A DNA stretch of 64,000 nucleotides from Shinella zoogloeoides (GCF_030733845.1 NZ_CP132311.1:3764501-3828500); one strand, 5' to 3'; positions 41,493 to 50,893 are shown, counted from the stretch's first letter. Notes: generated by a model from the sequence alone, not told the origin. Numbers and translations: made by a program.

Positions 41493-42380
41493 CTATCGTG
41501 CCGGACGCGGCAGCGCGCCGGTGGCAGCGGCAGGCGCGGACTGCGCCCGCTGGCTGAGCCAGACGCTGCCCAGCACCACCACCATGCCGGCGATCTGCAA
41601 CGGGCTGAGATCCTGCGCCAGCAGCGCCCAGCCGAGCACGACGGCGACCAGCGGGCTGAGGAAGCCGAGCGGCGAGACCGTGGCCGGATCGAGCCGCGAC
41701 AGGCCGCGGAACCAGACGATATAGGTGAGGGCCGCGCCGATCACGCCGAGATAGAGAAAGCCGAGGAGATTTGCCGCCGTCGGCGCCGGCAGCGCCGGCT
41801 CGAAGAACAGCGCAACGGGCACGAGCAGCAGGCCACCGGCCGTGAGCTGCCACGCGGTGAAGGTCAGCGGCGGCACCGGCGGCTGCCAATGGCGCGACAG
41901 CACGGTGCCGAAGGCCATGGAGACGGCGCCGGCAAGGCCGGCGGCAATGCCGATCGGGTCGAGGGTGGCGGCCGGCGTCAGCACCAGCAGCGCGACGCCG
42001 CCGATGCCGGCAAGGCCGGCCAGCACCGAGAGCGGCCGGATCGCCGTGCCCATGACGGCGCGCGACAGCCCCAGCACGATCAGCGGCTGGATGGCGCCGA
42101 CGGTCGCCGCGACGCCGCCCGGCAGGCGATAGGCCGAAACGAACAGCATCGCCCAGAAGAAGGAGAAGTTCAGTGCGCCGAGCAGGAAGGTGCGCGGCCA
42201 CCAGATGCCCTTGGGCAGTGCCCGCACGAAGAGGAGAAGCAGGAGGCCGGCCGGCAGCGCACGCAGCATGGCGACGCTCAGCGGATATCCGGCGGGCAGA
42301 AGCTGCGTGGTGACGATGTAGGTACTGCCCCAGATGGCGGGCGCGGTGGCGGTCAGGAGAATGTCTGACGTGCGGGACAT
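41493..42380 (-). CDS. EamA/DMT-family membrane transporter
   Basis: A 295-residue inner membrane exporter with ten predicted helices in two EamA repeats, starting SDILLTATAPAIWGSTYIV (first repeat) and continuing with the second repeat near PIGIAAGLAGAVSMAFGTVL. It resembles metabolite exporters of the RhaT/EamA type. The substrate is unknown. It is divergent from a MarR regulator with two perfect palindromes between, so it is likely induced by the MarR ligand. ATG 42380 starts just before the first helix. Confidence 0.92.
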   Translation of the reverse strand: MSRTSDILLTATAPAIWGSTYIVTTQLLPAGYPLSVAMLRALPAGLLLLLFVRALPKGIWWPRTFLLGALNFSFFWAMLFVSAYRLPGGVAATVGAIQPLIVLGLSRAVMGTAIRPLSVLAGLAGIGGVALLVLTPAATLDPIGIAAGLAGAVSMAFGTVLSRHWQPPVPPLTFTAWQLTAGGLLLVPVALFFEPALPAPTAANLLGFLYLGVIGAALTYIVWFRGLSRLDPATVSPLGFLSPLVAVVLGWALLAQDLSPLQIAGMVVVLGSVWLSQRAQSAPAAATGALPRPAR

Positions 42381-42401
42381 GAAATTGTCTCCATCAAAAG
42401 A

Positions 42402-42417
42402 ATCTTGATATCAAGAT
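42402..42417. promoter_or_regulatory. MarR operator palindrome 1
   Basis: ATCTTGATATCAAGAT is a perfect 16-bp palindrome 22 bases before the EamA start. It shares the arms ATCTTGA/TCAAGAT with the second site. Confidence 0.8.
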
Positions 42418-42427
42418 ATATCATTTT

Positions 42428-42443
42428 ATCTTGACGTCAAGAT
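42428..42443. promoter_or_regulatory. MarR operator palindrome 2
   Basis: ATCTTGACGTCAAGAT is a perfect 16-bp palindrome, 26 bases centre-to-centre from the first, and 23 bases before the MarR start. The pair probably controls both divergent genes. Confidence 0.8.
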
Positions 42444-42465
42444 AATATCCGCCTTTAGTCCCCGT

Positions 42466-42948
42466 ATGGATCATGTCGATAGAATTCTGGAACAATGGAG
42501 CCGCGAACGGCCGGACCTCGACATCGCGCCGATGGGCCTGCTCGGACGCATCGCGCGTCTGCGCACCCATCTCGCCCGCGAGATCGAGAGGACGCTTGCG
42601 GCGCATGGGCTCAACTCGGCCAGCTTCGACGTTCTGGCGACGCTCCGCCGCTCGGGCCCGCCCTATCGGCTGTCTCCCGGCGATCTCATCGCCACGACCA
42701 TGGTCAGCTCCGGCACGATGACCAACCGGCTCGACCAGCTCGAAAAGGCCGGCCTCATCGAGCGCTCGCACAATCCCGAGGATCGCCGCGGCATCATCAT
42801 CGCGCTGACGCCGAAAGGGTTTGCGCTGGTGAACGAGGCGGTGACGGCCCATGTCGAGAACGAGCACAGGCTCGTCGAAAGCCTGGATGCGGGGGAGCGT
42901 GCGGCGCTGGATATGCTGCTCAGAAAGTTTTTGAAGGAGTTCGAATAG
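42466..42948 (+). CDS. MarR-family transcriptional regulator
   Basis: A 160-residue winged-helix regulator. The recognition region is LSPGDLIATTMVSSGTMTNRL, with the wing KAGLIERSHNPEDRRGIIIALT. MarR proteins usually repress a divergent gene and dissociate with small phenolic or lipid ligands. The paired palindromes in the 85-base gap to the EamA gene are its likely targets. Confidence 0.94.
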   Translation: MDHVDRILEQWSRERPDLDIAPMGLLGRIARLRTHLAREIERTLAAHGLNSASFDVLATLRRSGPPYRLSPGDLIATTMVSSGTMTNRLDQLEKAGLIERSHNPEDRRGIIIALTPKGFALVNEAVTAHVENEHRLVESLDAGERAALDMLLRKFLKEFE

Positions 42949-42959
42949 GTAGCTGGGGA

Positions 42960-43003
42960 CCCCCCTCTGCCCTGCCGGGCATCTCCCCCTCAAGGGGGGA
43001 GAT
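42960..43003 (+). repeat. Long inverted repeat, left arm
   Basis: A 44-base arm beginning CCCCCCTCTGCCCTGCCGG and ending with a small inner hairpin (ATCTCCCCCTC / AGGGGGGAGAT). It is nearly the reverse complement of 43065-43110, with two extra bases there. From memory this sequence is a dispersed intergenic repeat in rhizobia. Confidence 0.75.
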
Positions 43004-43064
43004 CGGCAAGCGGCAAAAACCTTTTTCAGCAACGCTGGTGATGGACGAAACAGCGCCCCATCCA

Positions 43065-43110
43065 ATCTCCCCCCCTTTGAGGGGGAGATGCCCGGCAGGG
43101 CAGAGGGGGG
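43065..43110 (-). repeat. Long inverted repeat, right arm
   Basis: Pairs with 42960-43003, separated by 61 bases. It ends CAGGGCAGAGGGGGG. The whole 191-base gap between the MarR gene and the convergent quinone reductase gene is mostly this inverted repeat, which could terminate both transcripts; no other feature is visible. Confidence 0.75.
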
Positions 43111-43139
43111 TAACCCGGTGCTGCCGCTGACAATCAAGC

Positions 43140-43730
43140 TCAAATCCGGTCGACGAGCTTTTCCACCCGCGCCAGATGCGCCTTGCGCCTGGCCTCGCTG
43201 GCGCGGTCCATGTCGTAGAGATTGGCCAGCTTGAAATCGAGCCCCTTGGCGCAGAACGCCGCGATGCCGCGTTTCAGCAGGCGCTTGACCGGATTGCCCA
43301 TGTAGAGATGCACCACCCACCAGGGCGAACCGGTGGTGGTGAAGGCCCAGAACAGGTGGATGTTGCCGAGCCGCGGCTGGATGCGCCCGCCGGCCGGATC
43401 GTTCTCGAAGGCGACGCCCGGCGCGAAGACCCGATCGAAGAAGCCCTTCAGGATGGCCGGGAAGTTGAACCACCATTGCGGAAAGACCAGCACCAGCCCG
43501 TCCGCCTGCTTCAGGCGGGAAACGAAGGGCTCGGCCTCGGACGGATCGTATCCCGGCTCGAAGTAGCGCGCCCGTTCGGACGGCGTCAGCCGCGGGTCGA
43601 AGCCCTCGCGGTAGAGGTCAAGAAGATCGACCGTATGGCCGTTCGCAGTCAGCTTGCGGCGCACCGTCTCCGCGACGCTTGCGGCAAAGCTGTCCTCCAG
43701 CGGGTGGGCGAGCACGAGGAGAATGCGCAT
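43140..43730 (-). CDS. NAD(P)H dehydrogenase (quinone)-like flavoprotein
   Basis: A 196-residue flavodoxin-fold protein of the NQO/KefF/MdaB type. MRILLVLAHPLEDSFAASVA is the FMN/FAD-binding start, followed by LVLVFPQWWFNFPAILKGFFDR and a later GSPWWVVHLYMGN. Such enzymes reduce quinones by two electrons. ATG 43730 is chosen because the nucleotide-binding strand begins there. It follows xseA by 7 bases on the same strand. Confidence 0.9.
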   Translation of the reverse strand: MRILLVLAHPLEDSFAASVAETVRRKLTANGHTVDLLDLYREGFDPRLTPSERARYFEPGYDPSEAEPFVSRLKQADGLVLVFPQWWFNFPAILKGFFDRVFAPGVAFENDPAGGRIQPRLGNIHLFWAFTTTGSPWWVVHLYMGNPVKRLLKRGIAAFCAKGLDFKLANLYDMDRASEARRKAHLARVEKLVDRI

Positions 43731-43737
43731 GGCGGCC

Positions 43738-45324
43738 TCAGAACAGCGAGCCCTGGCGGGATGCGGGCTTTTCCGCCTCCGGTTCCGCCTTCGCCGCCTT
43801 CCTGCGCGGCGCCCCGCCTCCCGAGCCGGTGACCGCATCGACCGTGCCGTCGGCGAACTCGATGGCGATGGCGCGGCCCGGCCCCAGGCTCGCCGCGCCC
43901 TTCACCGGCGCGCCCTCCTCGTCGCGCACCAGCGCATAGCCGCGTTTCAGCACGTTGCGGTAGGACAGCGATTGCAGCATGCGGTCCTGCGCCTGGAGCA
44001 GGGCGCGGCGGCGCGAAAGATCGGCGGAGAGCGCGCTTTCCGCCCTGAGCGCCAGCCCCCTCAGCCGGTCGCCGGAACGCTCCGTCTGCGCCTTGATGCG
44101 GGCGGGGGTGGCGCGCAAGGAAACGTCGAAGGCGGAGAGGCGGGCGCGCATCTGGTCCAGCCGGCGCTCGACGATGCGCTCGGCCCGCAGGAGGCGATCC
44201 GTGACGCGCTGGCGGCGCTCGGCGATGCGGGTGAGGAGCATGTCTGGCCGCAGATGCGCGGCCGTGCGCTCGAAAGCGCGGCGCTTGCCCACCGTGTTCA
44301 TCTGCAACCCGCGGCCGAGGCCCGCCGCCGCCTCGTCGAACCGGCGGCGGGGCAGTGCCAGAAGCTGGTCGAGCGAGGGCAGGGCGCGGGCGAGCGCGCG
44401 CGCACCCTGCCGGCGGTTGTCCATCTGCCGGGCCATGGCGCCGCGCAGCCGCGCGGCGAGCGAAGCGATTTCCGCGTCGAGATCGGCCTTCACGGGTACC
44501 GCCATTTCGGCGGCCCCGGTGGGGGTCGGTGCACGCCGGTCGGCGGCGTGGTCGATCAGCGTCCAGTCCGTCTCGTGCCCGACGGCGGAGATCAGCGGGA
44601 TCGTCGAGGCCGCCGCCGCGCGCACGACGATCTCGTCGTTGAAGCTCCAGAGGTCTTCGAGGCTGCCGCCGCCGCGCGCGACGATCAGAACGTCCGGCCG
44701 GGGGATCGGCCCGCCGGGTGCGAATGCGTTGAACCCTTCGATGGCGGCTGCCACCTCCTGGCCGGACCCCTCGCCCTGCACCTTGACCGGCCAGACGACG
44801 ACATGGACGGGAAAGCGGTCGGAGATGCGGTGCAGGATGTCGCGGATGACCGCGCCGGTCGGCGAGGTGACGACGCCGATGACATGCGGCAGGAAGGGCA
44901 GGGGCTTCTTGCGCTCCGTGTCGAAGAGCCCTTCGGCGGCGAGCTTGCGGCGGCGTTCCTCCAGGAGCGCCATCAGCGCCCCGGCGCCGGCCGGCTCCAG
45001 TGTCTCGATGACGATCTGGTATTTCGAGGAGCCGGGGAAGGTGGTGATCTTGCCTGTGGCGATCACCTCCATGCCCTCTTCCGGCTTGAAGCGCAGGCGC
45101 GAGAAGCTGCCCTTCCAGACGACCGCGTCGATGCGCGCCTTGTCGTCCTTCAGCGAGAAATAGGCGTGCCCCGAGGAATGCGGGCCGCGATAGCCGGAGA
45201 TTTCGCCGCGCACGCGCACCTGGTCGAAGGCCTGCTCGACCGTGCGCTTGATGGAGCCGGAAAGCTCCGAGACCGAATATTCGGCAAGGTTGGAGGGCGA
45301 ATCAGTGTCGGAAAAGAAGCTCAT
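43738..45324 (-). CDS. xseA: Exodeoxyribonuclease VII large subunit
   Basis: The catalytic and DNA-binding subunit of Exo VII. The 528-residue protein has an N-terminal OB domain ([19 protein letters not shown], then [10 protein letters not shown]), then the Exo VII domain with [16 protein letters not shown] and the conserved [16 protein letters not shown], and a long coiled-coil region around 300-450. The small subunit xseB is not in the window. The in-frame extension beyond ATG 45324 is not conserved. Confidence 0.97.
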   Translation of the reverse strand: MSFFSDTDSPSNLAEYSVSELSGSIKRTVEQAFDQVRVRGEISGYRGPHSSGHAYFSLKDDKARIDAVVWKGSFSRLRFKPEEGMEVIATGKITTFPGSSKYQIVIETLEPAGAGALMALLEERRRKLAAEGLFDTERKKPLPFLPHVIGVVTSPTGAVIRDILHRISDRFPVHVVVWPVKVQGEGSGQEVAAAIEGFNAFAPGGPIPRPDVLIVARGGGSLEDLWSFNDEIVVRAAAASTIPLISAVGHETDWTLIDHAADRRAPTPTGAAEMAVPVKADLDAEIASLAARLRGAMARQMDNRRQGARALARALPSLDQLLALPRRRFDEAAAGLGRGLQMNTVGKRRAFERTAAHLRPDMLLTRIAERRQRVTDRLLRAERIVERRLDQMRARLSAFDVSLRATPARIKAQTERSGDRLRGLALRAESALSADLSRRRALLQAQDRMLQSLSYRNVLKRGYALVRDEEGAPVKGAASLGPGRAIAIEFADGTVDAVTGSGGGAPRRKAAKAEPEAEKPASRQGSLF

Positions 45325-45400
45325 GGCGAAAGTGTAGTGCGTTTCGCCCCCGATGACAGGGCGCGGCGCGCGGCATCCCCAGTCCGCTTGCCCTCGGCGC

Positions 45401-47227
45401 CTATTGCGGCCGCACCCGGTAGAGCCGCAGCGGGGCGTTTTCGGTTCCCGCGATGGGTTCCAGATAGGCGGGCACCCTGCCCTTGAGGAGGTCGGCATAG
45501 AGGCCGCCCGGTTCGGCCTTCGCGAGATTGCGCGCCTGGGTGTCGCTTTCGCAGAAGGCGAGCAGCGTCACATGCGCGCCGCGCAGGAAGGCTTCCGCCT
45601 GGTGCGGATTGGAAAGGCCGATATGCAGCTCCGTCAGCATGCCGCCCTGGTTGCGGTGATAGGGCGCCGAAAGCGCGCGGTGGCCGGTATAGCGCAGGAT
45701 CGCCGCGCCGAGATCCGACGAGCCGGCAACGACGCCGACGGGCTCGTCCGCAAGCGGCGCGATGGAGGCCGGGGCGATGCAGGACGGGCGTTCCTCCGCC
45801 GAAAGCTCGGATTTCAAGGTGTCCTGCGATCGGCCGGGTATGAGAGCGCCGGCGATGGCCCAACTGGCGGGAACGGACGCGAGCGTCAGGCCGATGAAGG
45901 CGAGCGCCGTCCTGACGTTTTTCGGGTTCGCATTTGCCGCGCGCCGGAGGTCCGCGATGGCGAAGCCGAGAGGCAGCGCCGACAGCATGTTGGAGAAGAC
46001 CGAGCCCCGGATCTGGAACAGTGCGATGGCGAAGGCGACGCCAAGAAGGCCGAGCACCACGGCATGCGCTTCGGCCGCCTGTCCGCGCCATAGGCGCCAG
46101 AGGCAGACGATGACGGCCAGAAGGCCCGGCGCATAGAAGATGCCGACCGATGTCGGGTCGAGCCTGAACTGCGCGATAACCGATTGTGCCTCGATGATGC
46201 CGGACAGCCAGAATGTCTTGAGGAGCGGGTCGAGCGCGTCGAGCGGGTTGGAAAGGCAGCCGGGCGCGATGAGGAGCACAGAGGCGGCGATCACCAGGCC
46301 GGCGCCGGCCAGTGCCATGAGCCGCCCGCGGAACGTCAGGGCGCTGGCGAGCGAAGCCGTCAGGAAGAGCACGCCGCCGCCGAGGGTAGCGAGCGCGTAG
46401 AAACCGTAGGAAAGGCTGTCGCAGGTGACCTGCGTATAGTGCGAGGGCGCGACGGTGGCGAAGAAGGACAGCGTGACGGTCAGCGCCAGCGCCAGCCCGA
46501 AGCCGGCGGCGGCCTCGCGGAAGGCCGGCCCGTGCCACACCCAGCGCAGGACAACGATGAGGCAGACGGCGCCGATCAGCGGCGTCGTCTCCACGCCGAT
46601 GGCGATGGCAAGGCCGGCCAAAAGGCCGGCGACGGCATGGTCCCGCGCCCGGTTCTGCGGGTCGAGCAGCATGGCGGTGATGCCGGCGACGAGCGCGAGC
46701 TGGACATTGTGATGGTCGATGGAGCCCGGCTGGAAGCGGTTGAGCGAGACCACGAAAAGGCAGGTCAGAACGAGCGCCGCATGCATGGCCGCGGTGCCGC
46801 CCAGCCGGTAGCCGGCAAGCCCCATGCTGAACAGCACCGGCACGACGAGCGAGACCGGCCAGACGGTAAGCGCGATCGCCTCCGCCTGTTCACGGCCGAA
46901 GAACATCGAGAAGAAGCCGATGAGATTGGCGATCGGCAGGTCGATGAAGCGCGACCAGTGCATCGGCGTGCCGCCAATAAGGCCGAGGCGGTACTGCGTC
47001 GTATCGAACCAGCTCTGGCCGGACATCAGGTCGCGTACCATGACGAGCCGCATGACGTCGTCATTGTCGGCCCCGACATAGTCGGTCGAAAAGGGCAGCG
47101 ACAGGGCGAGCAGCAGGGTGATCGCGACGAGGGAATAAAGGGCGAGCACGCCTGGAGTCATGCCCTTGCGGCGCGGCGGTGTTTCCGATTGCGCGAAGGG
47201 GAGCGCTGCAGGCATGGATTCCGACAC
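45401..47227 (-). CDS. GT-C-fold polytopic membrane glycosyltransferase
   Basis: A 608-residue inner membrane protein with about 12-13 helices. The first periplasmic loop has the GT-C acidic motif [19 protein letters not shown] (Asp56-Asp57), and a later loop carries [12 protein letters not shown], like the DHH motif of STT3/ArnT-type enzymes. The soluble C-terminal part (about 480-608) is variable. GT-C enzymes transfer sugars from polyprenyl-phosphate donors outside the membrane. It is divergent from a GT2-methyltransferase-carrier operon that could make the donor. Start GTG 47227 or ATG 47215. Confidence 0.75.
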   Translation of the reverse strand: MSESMPAALPFAQSETPPRRKGMTPGVLALYSLVAITLLLALSLPFSTDYVGADNDDVMRLVMVRDLMSGQSWFDTTQYRLGLIGGTPMHWSRFIDLPIANLIGFFSMFFGREQAEAIALTVWPVSLVVPVLFSMGLAGYRLGGTAAMHAALVLTCLFVVSLNRFQPGSIDHHNVQLALVAGITAMLLDPQNRARDHAVAGLLAGLAIAIGVETTPLIGAVCLIVVLRWVWHGPAFREAAAGFGLALALTVTLSFFATVAPSHYTQVTCDSLSYGFYALATLGGGVLFLTASLASALTFRGRLMALAGAGLVIAASVLLIAPGCLSNPLDALDPLLKTFWLSGIIEAQSVIAQFRLDPTSVGIFYAPGLLAVIVCLWRLWRGQAAEAHAVVLGLLGVAFAIALFQIRGSVFSNMLSALPLGFAIADLRRAANANPKNVRTALAFIGLTLASVPASWAIAGALIPGRSQDTLKSELSAEERPSCIAPASIAPLADEPVGVVAGSSDLGAAILRYTGHRALSAPYHRNQGGMLTELHIGLSNPHQAEAFLRGAHVTLLAFCESDTQARNLAKAEPGGLYADLLKGRVPAYLEPIAGTENAPLRLYRVRPQ

Positions 47228-47308
47228 GTTTCGCCCTTTCGTCCGCCGTTCGAAGCCAGCCGAAACCTAGCCTTAACCTTCTCAAGAAATAGTAAAACCG
47301 GAGGTCGC

Positions 47309-48334
47309 ATGAAGGCGGCCCCGGACGGGAGTACGCGCCGCATGTCGGAAGCCTTGCTGGAAGATCTCGATATCGCCGTGCTGCTGCCCTGCTACAACGA
47401 GGCGCAGACGATCGGCGACGTCGTGTCCGCGTTCCGCGCCGTGCTGCCGTCGGCGCGCGTCTATGTCTACGACAACAATTCCACCGATTCGACCGCGCTG
47501 CGCGCCGCGCTTGCCGGCGCGACGGTCGTGCGCGAGCGCCGCCAGGGCAAGGGCAACGTGGTGCGCCGCATGTTCTCCGACATCGAGGCGGACATCTACA
47601 TCATGGCCGACGGCGACGGCACCTATGCCGCCACGGATGCGCCCGAACTCATCCGCACGCTGATCACCGAGGGCGCCGACATGGTGGTCGGCACGCGCCG
47701 CGGCGTGCATGCGGACGCCGGCCGCCAGGGCCACGCCTTCGGCAACCGCATCTTCAACACGCTGTTCCGCTCGCTCTTCGGTAACGATTTCTCCGACATC
47801 TTCTCCGGCTACCGCGCCTTCTCGCGCCGCTTCGCCAAGAGCTTCCCGGCCGTTTCCGGCGGCTTCGAGATCGAGACGGAAATGTCGGTGCATGCCTCGC
47901 GCCTGCGCCTGCCCGTCGCCGAACTTGAACTCGACTACGGCCGCCGGCCGGAAGGCTCCCATTCCAAGCTCTCGACCTTCCGCGACGGCGGCAGGATCCT
48001 CTGGATGTTTGCCATGCTGATGAAGGAGACGAGGCCATTCACCTTCTTCGGGGCGATCAGCGCCGGCTTCATGCTGCTCAGCCTCACCTTCATGGCGCCG
48101 GTGCTGGGAGAATATTTCCGCACCGGCCTCGTCGAGCGCATGCCGACCTGGGTCTTCTCGCTGGTGCTGATGATGATGTCCTTCCTCGTCTTCTCCGCCG
48201 GCATGATCCTCGATTCGCTCGCCCGCGCCCGGGCCGAGCAGTTGCGCATCCACTATATGAACCTGCCCGCCGGCCGGCATGTCAGGTCCGCCCGCAAGGC
48301 GGCGGACAGCACCGCGCGCCATCTCGCCGCCTGA
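47309..48334 (+). CDS. Family 2 polyprenyl-phosphate glycosyltransferase (ArnC/GtrB-like)
   Basis: A 341-residue enzyme. The GT2 domain has AVLLPCYNEAQTIGDVV, YVYDNNSTDST and the metal site MADGDGTYAATD. Two C-terminal membrane helices (about 245-270 and 282-305) match enzymes such as ArnC, GtrB and DPM1 that load a sugar onto undecaprenyl phosphate. The segment FSDIFSGYRAFSRRFAKSFP is typical of the subgroup. ATG 47309 has GGAGG 6-10 bases upstream. It is first in an operon with a methyltransferase and a small carrier. Confidence 0.85.
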   Translation: MKAAPDGSTRRMSEALLEDLDIAVLLPCYNEAQTIGDVVSAFRAVLPSARVYVYDNNSTDSTALRAALAGATVVRERRQGKGNVVRRMFSDIEADIYIMADGDGTYAATDAPELIRTLITEGADMVVGTRRGVHADAGRQGHAFGNRIFNTLFRSLFGNDFSDIFSGYRAFSRRFAKSFPAVSGGFEIETEMSVHASRLRLPVAELELDYGRRPEGSHSKLSTFRDGGRILWMFAMLMKETRPFTFFGAISAGFMLLSLTFMAPVLGEYFRTGLVERMPTWVFSLVLMMMSFLVFSAGMILDSLARARAEQLRIHYMNLPAGRHVRSARKAADSTARHLAA

Positions 48335-48357
48335 GCCCAATCGTTGAGACCAGCCAC

Positions 48358-49065
48358 ATGAACCGGGAAACCACAAACCGCATCCGCTTCGTGATCGAGG
48401 ACGTGCTGCCGCCGATCCTGCGCGATTCCGCGCTGTTCAGACAGGCCGCCAGCCTCGTCTGGGGCAAGCACATCACCAAGCTGGCAAAATTCCGCGAGCG
48501 CGCGCCCTTCCTCACCGCCGGGGAATACGAGGATCTCTATCGCGAGCATCCGCGCGTCCATGCCGGCACGGACAATTCGCAGGCCTGCATCGACCGCATC
48601 GTCGCCTCCATCGCCGGGAAAAGCGTCTGCGACGTCGGCTGCGGCACCGGCGCGCTGCTGAGCCATATCAAGGCGGGCAATCCGGACTTGAAGCGGCTGA
48701 CGGGCGTCGATTTCGTCGTGGAGGATGCGGCCAACCTCGACGGCGTCGAATATGTCGCGGCGATGATCGAATCCCTGCCCTTCGCGGACGGCGAGTTCGA
48801 CACGGTCGTCTGCACCCATGTCATCGAGCATGTGCTGGAATACCGCCAGGCGATCGCCGAGCTGCGCCGCATCGCGCGCCGCCGGCTGATCATCGTCGTG
48901 CCGCGCGAGCGGGAATACCGCTACAGCTTCAACCCGCATTTCAACTTCTTCCCCTATACGCATTCCTTCCTGAGGGCCGTGCACCCCGTGCCGGCACGCC
49001 ATGTCTGCGTCGATATCGGCCGCGACATCTTCTACATGGAAGACCGCTCGGAGCCGGACGCGTGA
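48358..49065 (+). CDS. SAM-dependent methyltransferase
   Basis: A 235-residue class I methyltransferase. The SAM site is visible as KSVCDVGCGTGALLSHIKAG and the following LTGVDFVVEDAANL, with FDTVVCTHVIEHVLEY for motif IV and post-I strands. Its target is unknown. It ends overlapping the next gene's start (GTGA) and lies 23 bases after the glycosyltransferase, so it could methylate the lipid-linked sugar or the glycan it becomes part of. Confidence 0.88.
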   Translation: MNRETTNRIRFVIEDVLPPILRDSALFRQAASLVWGKHITKLAKFRERAPFLTAGEYEDLYREHPRVHAGTDNSQACIDRIVASIAGKSVCDVGCGTGALLSHIKAGNPDLKRLTGVDFVVEDAANLDGVEYVAAMIESLPFADGEFDTVVCTHVIEHVLEYRQAIAELRRIARRRLIIVVPREREYRYSFNPHFNFFPYTHSFLRAVHPVPARHVCVDIGRDIFYMEDRSEPDA

Positions 49066-49427
49066 CCACGGGCGGCTACAGCCCCGCCATATGGGCGGGC
49101 CTCGTCGGCACGCCGCTGATGATCGCGGCGGGGCAGGTGCTCTTCAAGCTGACGAGCGGCACGACGGGCGAGTTCGGTCTCAAGGGCCTCGCCGCCTTGA
49201 TGCTCAACCCGCTGCTGCTGGCGGCGCTCGCCATCTACGGCGCGGGCACGATCGTCTGGATCTTCGTGCTGAAGGCGGTGCCGCTGACCATCGGCTACTC
49301 CTTCATGGCGCTGACCTTCTGCTTCGTTCCGGTGCTGGCCAGCGTCTTTCTCGGCGAGGCGCTGACGCTGCGCTACGCCCTCGGCGCCGTCCTCATCGTC
49401 GGCGGCATGTTCGTCATCAACGGCTGA
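49062..49427 (+). CDS. Small EamA/ArnE-like membrane protein, putative lipid-sugar flippase
   Basis: A 121-residue protein with four predicted helices: PAIWAGLVGTPLMIAAGQVL, ALMLNPLLLAALAIYG, a third beginning IVWIFVLKAVP, and ALGAVLIVGGMFVI. This is one EamA unit, as in the ArnE/ArnF pair that flips undecaprenyl-phosphate aminoarabinose. The start GTG 49062 overlaps the methyltransferase stop by 4 bases. Operon position after a polyprenyl-phosphate glycosyltransferase suggests flipping of the lipid-linked sugar. Confidence 0.75.
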   Translation: MTTGGYSPAIWAGLVGTPLMIAAGQVLFKLTSGTTGEFGLKGLAALMLNPLLLAALAIYGAGTIVWIFVLKAVPLTIGYSFMALTFCFVPVLASVFLGEALTLRYALGAVLIVGGMFVING

Positions 49428-50202
49428 CCGCGCCCTCGAAATGCGCCCGCGTTTCGGCATCGGCCGGAAAGAAGCTCTCGATCAATACGCCCTGCACCAG
49501 CGCATCCTGCGCCGATCCGAAGGAGGTCAGCGTGGTAATCCAGTTGAAGCGTTTTACCCCGATCTTCATCTCGATGGGCAGGATCGGCAACCGGTCGGTT
49601 TCCGGAAAGGCTTCCAGCGCGGCCCTGATATCCGACGCTGCCGCCAGCCGCTCGATGCGCTTCAAGAGCGGGCTGCGCGGGCCCTGTAGCCAAGCCTCTG
49701 CGCGGATGCGGTGCACCAGGTCGGCGGCCGATTGCGCCCAGTTGACGACGATGGAGCGCAGCGGCGTCTCGCCGAGATAGGCGTCGAGGAAGTTATCGCC
49801 CGGCGAGACCGCGATGCCCGCCATGCCGGCAAGGCCGAGGAACGCCTGGTTGGCGGCCAACACGTTGTATTCGTGGTCGAAGACGACGCCCGGATAGGGA
49901 TCGTGACGCGCGAGGATGAGGCCGATCGCCTCCGCCACCGCCGGCGGAAAGGCGGCAAGGCTTGCCGCCGGCGATGTCGCGAAACGCGGACGGAAGCCGG
50001 CGGCGGAAAACAGCGCGCCCTGGTCGCGCGCCGGTATGTCGAGCACGGCGGAAAGACGGAGGATCATGCCTTCGGAAGGGCGGGAGCGGCCGGTTTCCAG
50101 AAAGGAGAGATGCCGTGAGGAAATGCCGGCCTCCGTCGCGAGCTCCAACTGGCTCATGCGCCGATGGCCGCGCCATTCCTTCAGATGCTCGCCGAATTCC
50201 AT
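49417..50202 (-). CDS. XRE-family regulator with MmyB-like domain
   Basis: A 261-residue regulator. Residues 1-60 form a Cro/CI helix-turn-helix (MSQLELATEAGISSRHLSFL), and the C-terminal part is an MmyB-like ligand-binding domain (GVVFDHEYNVLAANQAFLG, then NFLDAYLGETPLRSIVVNW). The effector is unknown. ATG 50202 follows AGGAGACGACC. It is divergent from a small membrane protein gene that may be its target. The end overlaps the carrier gene by 11 bases, convergent. Confidence 0.9.
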   Translation of the reverse strand: MEFGEHLKEWRGHRRMSQLELATEAGISSRHLSFLETGRSRPSEGMILRLSAVLDIPARDQGALFSAAGFRPRFATSPAASLAAFPPAVAEAIGLILARHDPYPGVVFDHEYNVLAANQAFLGLAGMAGIAVSPGDNFLDAYLGETPLRSIVVNWAQSAADLVHRIRAEAWLQGPRSPLLKRIERLAAASDIRAALEAFPETDRLPILPIEMKIGVKRFNWITTLTSFGSAQDALVQGVLIESFFPADAETRAHFEGAVSR

Positions 50203-50330
50203 GGTCGTCTCCTTCTGCTTCCCGCGCACTAAACAGGAGGCGCCGCATGATTTCCATTACCTCCAAGGTAATTGGTTTGCCTCCCGGTCGCCGGCAGGAT
50301 TGGTCCATCGACAACGAAAGGAGCCTGTCC

Positions 50331-50741
50331 ATGTTCGCCACCCTCAACCGCAATCTCCTGAAATCCGTCATGCTCGCCGATGGTGTCTTCTCGCTTGCCA
50401 CCGCCGCGGCGCTCTTCGCCTTCTCCGGCCCGATCGGCATCCTTGTCGGCCCGCATGCGACGCCAGCCGTCGTCCACGGCTTTGCCGCCTTCTTCTTCCT
50501 CTGGGGCGCTTTCCACCTCGCCGTCGGCCGGCCGGCGCGTCCGTCGCCCGCTGCCGTGCGCCTCGCCATCGCCGGCGACGCGCTGTGGGTGCTCGGCAGC
50601 ATTGCCGTTCTCCTCGCGGCAAGGGAGGGGCTGACGCTGGCCGGCATGGGCCTCGTCACCGTCGCCGCCGTGGCGGTCGCCGATATCCTGCTGCTCAAGC
50701 AGATCGGCCTCGGCCGGCAGCAGCGCGCGGTCCTGACCTGA
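50331..50741 (+). CDS. Small four-helix membrane protein, function unknown
   Basis: A 136-residue protein with four predicted helices (about 12-30, 40-60, 70-90, 98-118) after a short cytosolic start MFATLNRNLLKSVMLADG. I do not recognise a family beyond a DUF of this size. An AAAGGAG ribosome binding site at 50317-50323 supports ATG 50331. It is divergent from the XRE regulator, 128 bases away. Confidence 0.8.
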   Translation: MFATLNRNLLKSVMLADGVFSLATAAALFAFSGPIGILVGPHATPAVVHGFAAFFFLWGAFHLAVGRPARPSPAAVRLAIAGDALWVLGSIAVLLAAREGLTLAGMGLVTVAAVAVADILLLKQIGLGRQQRAVLT

Positions 50742-50893
50742 ACTGCCTTCACACCGCGCCTTTCGCCTCCGCGACGAGCGGGGGCGAAGGGCATTTCCCC
50801 GCTTGGGCGAGCCGATACCTACCCCGCGGGAGAGATTCCCCTTCCGCCGAAAATGCTCTACCGTCGCGCCCGAATGAAAACGGGGAGCCCTTC

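Noticed and set aside
40168..42201. 677-residue minus-strand open frame across the M29 aminopeptidase and EamA genes
   Set aside because: It runs antisense to the aminopeptidase and out of frame through EamA, both of which have clear family motifs; its own sequence is low-complexity and Arg/Gly-rich.
43654..45486. 610-residue plus-strand open frame opposite xseA
   Set aside because: Antisense shadow of xseA with no recognisable motif.
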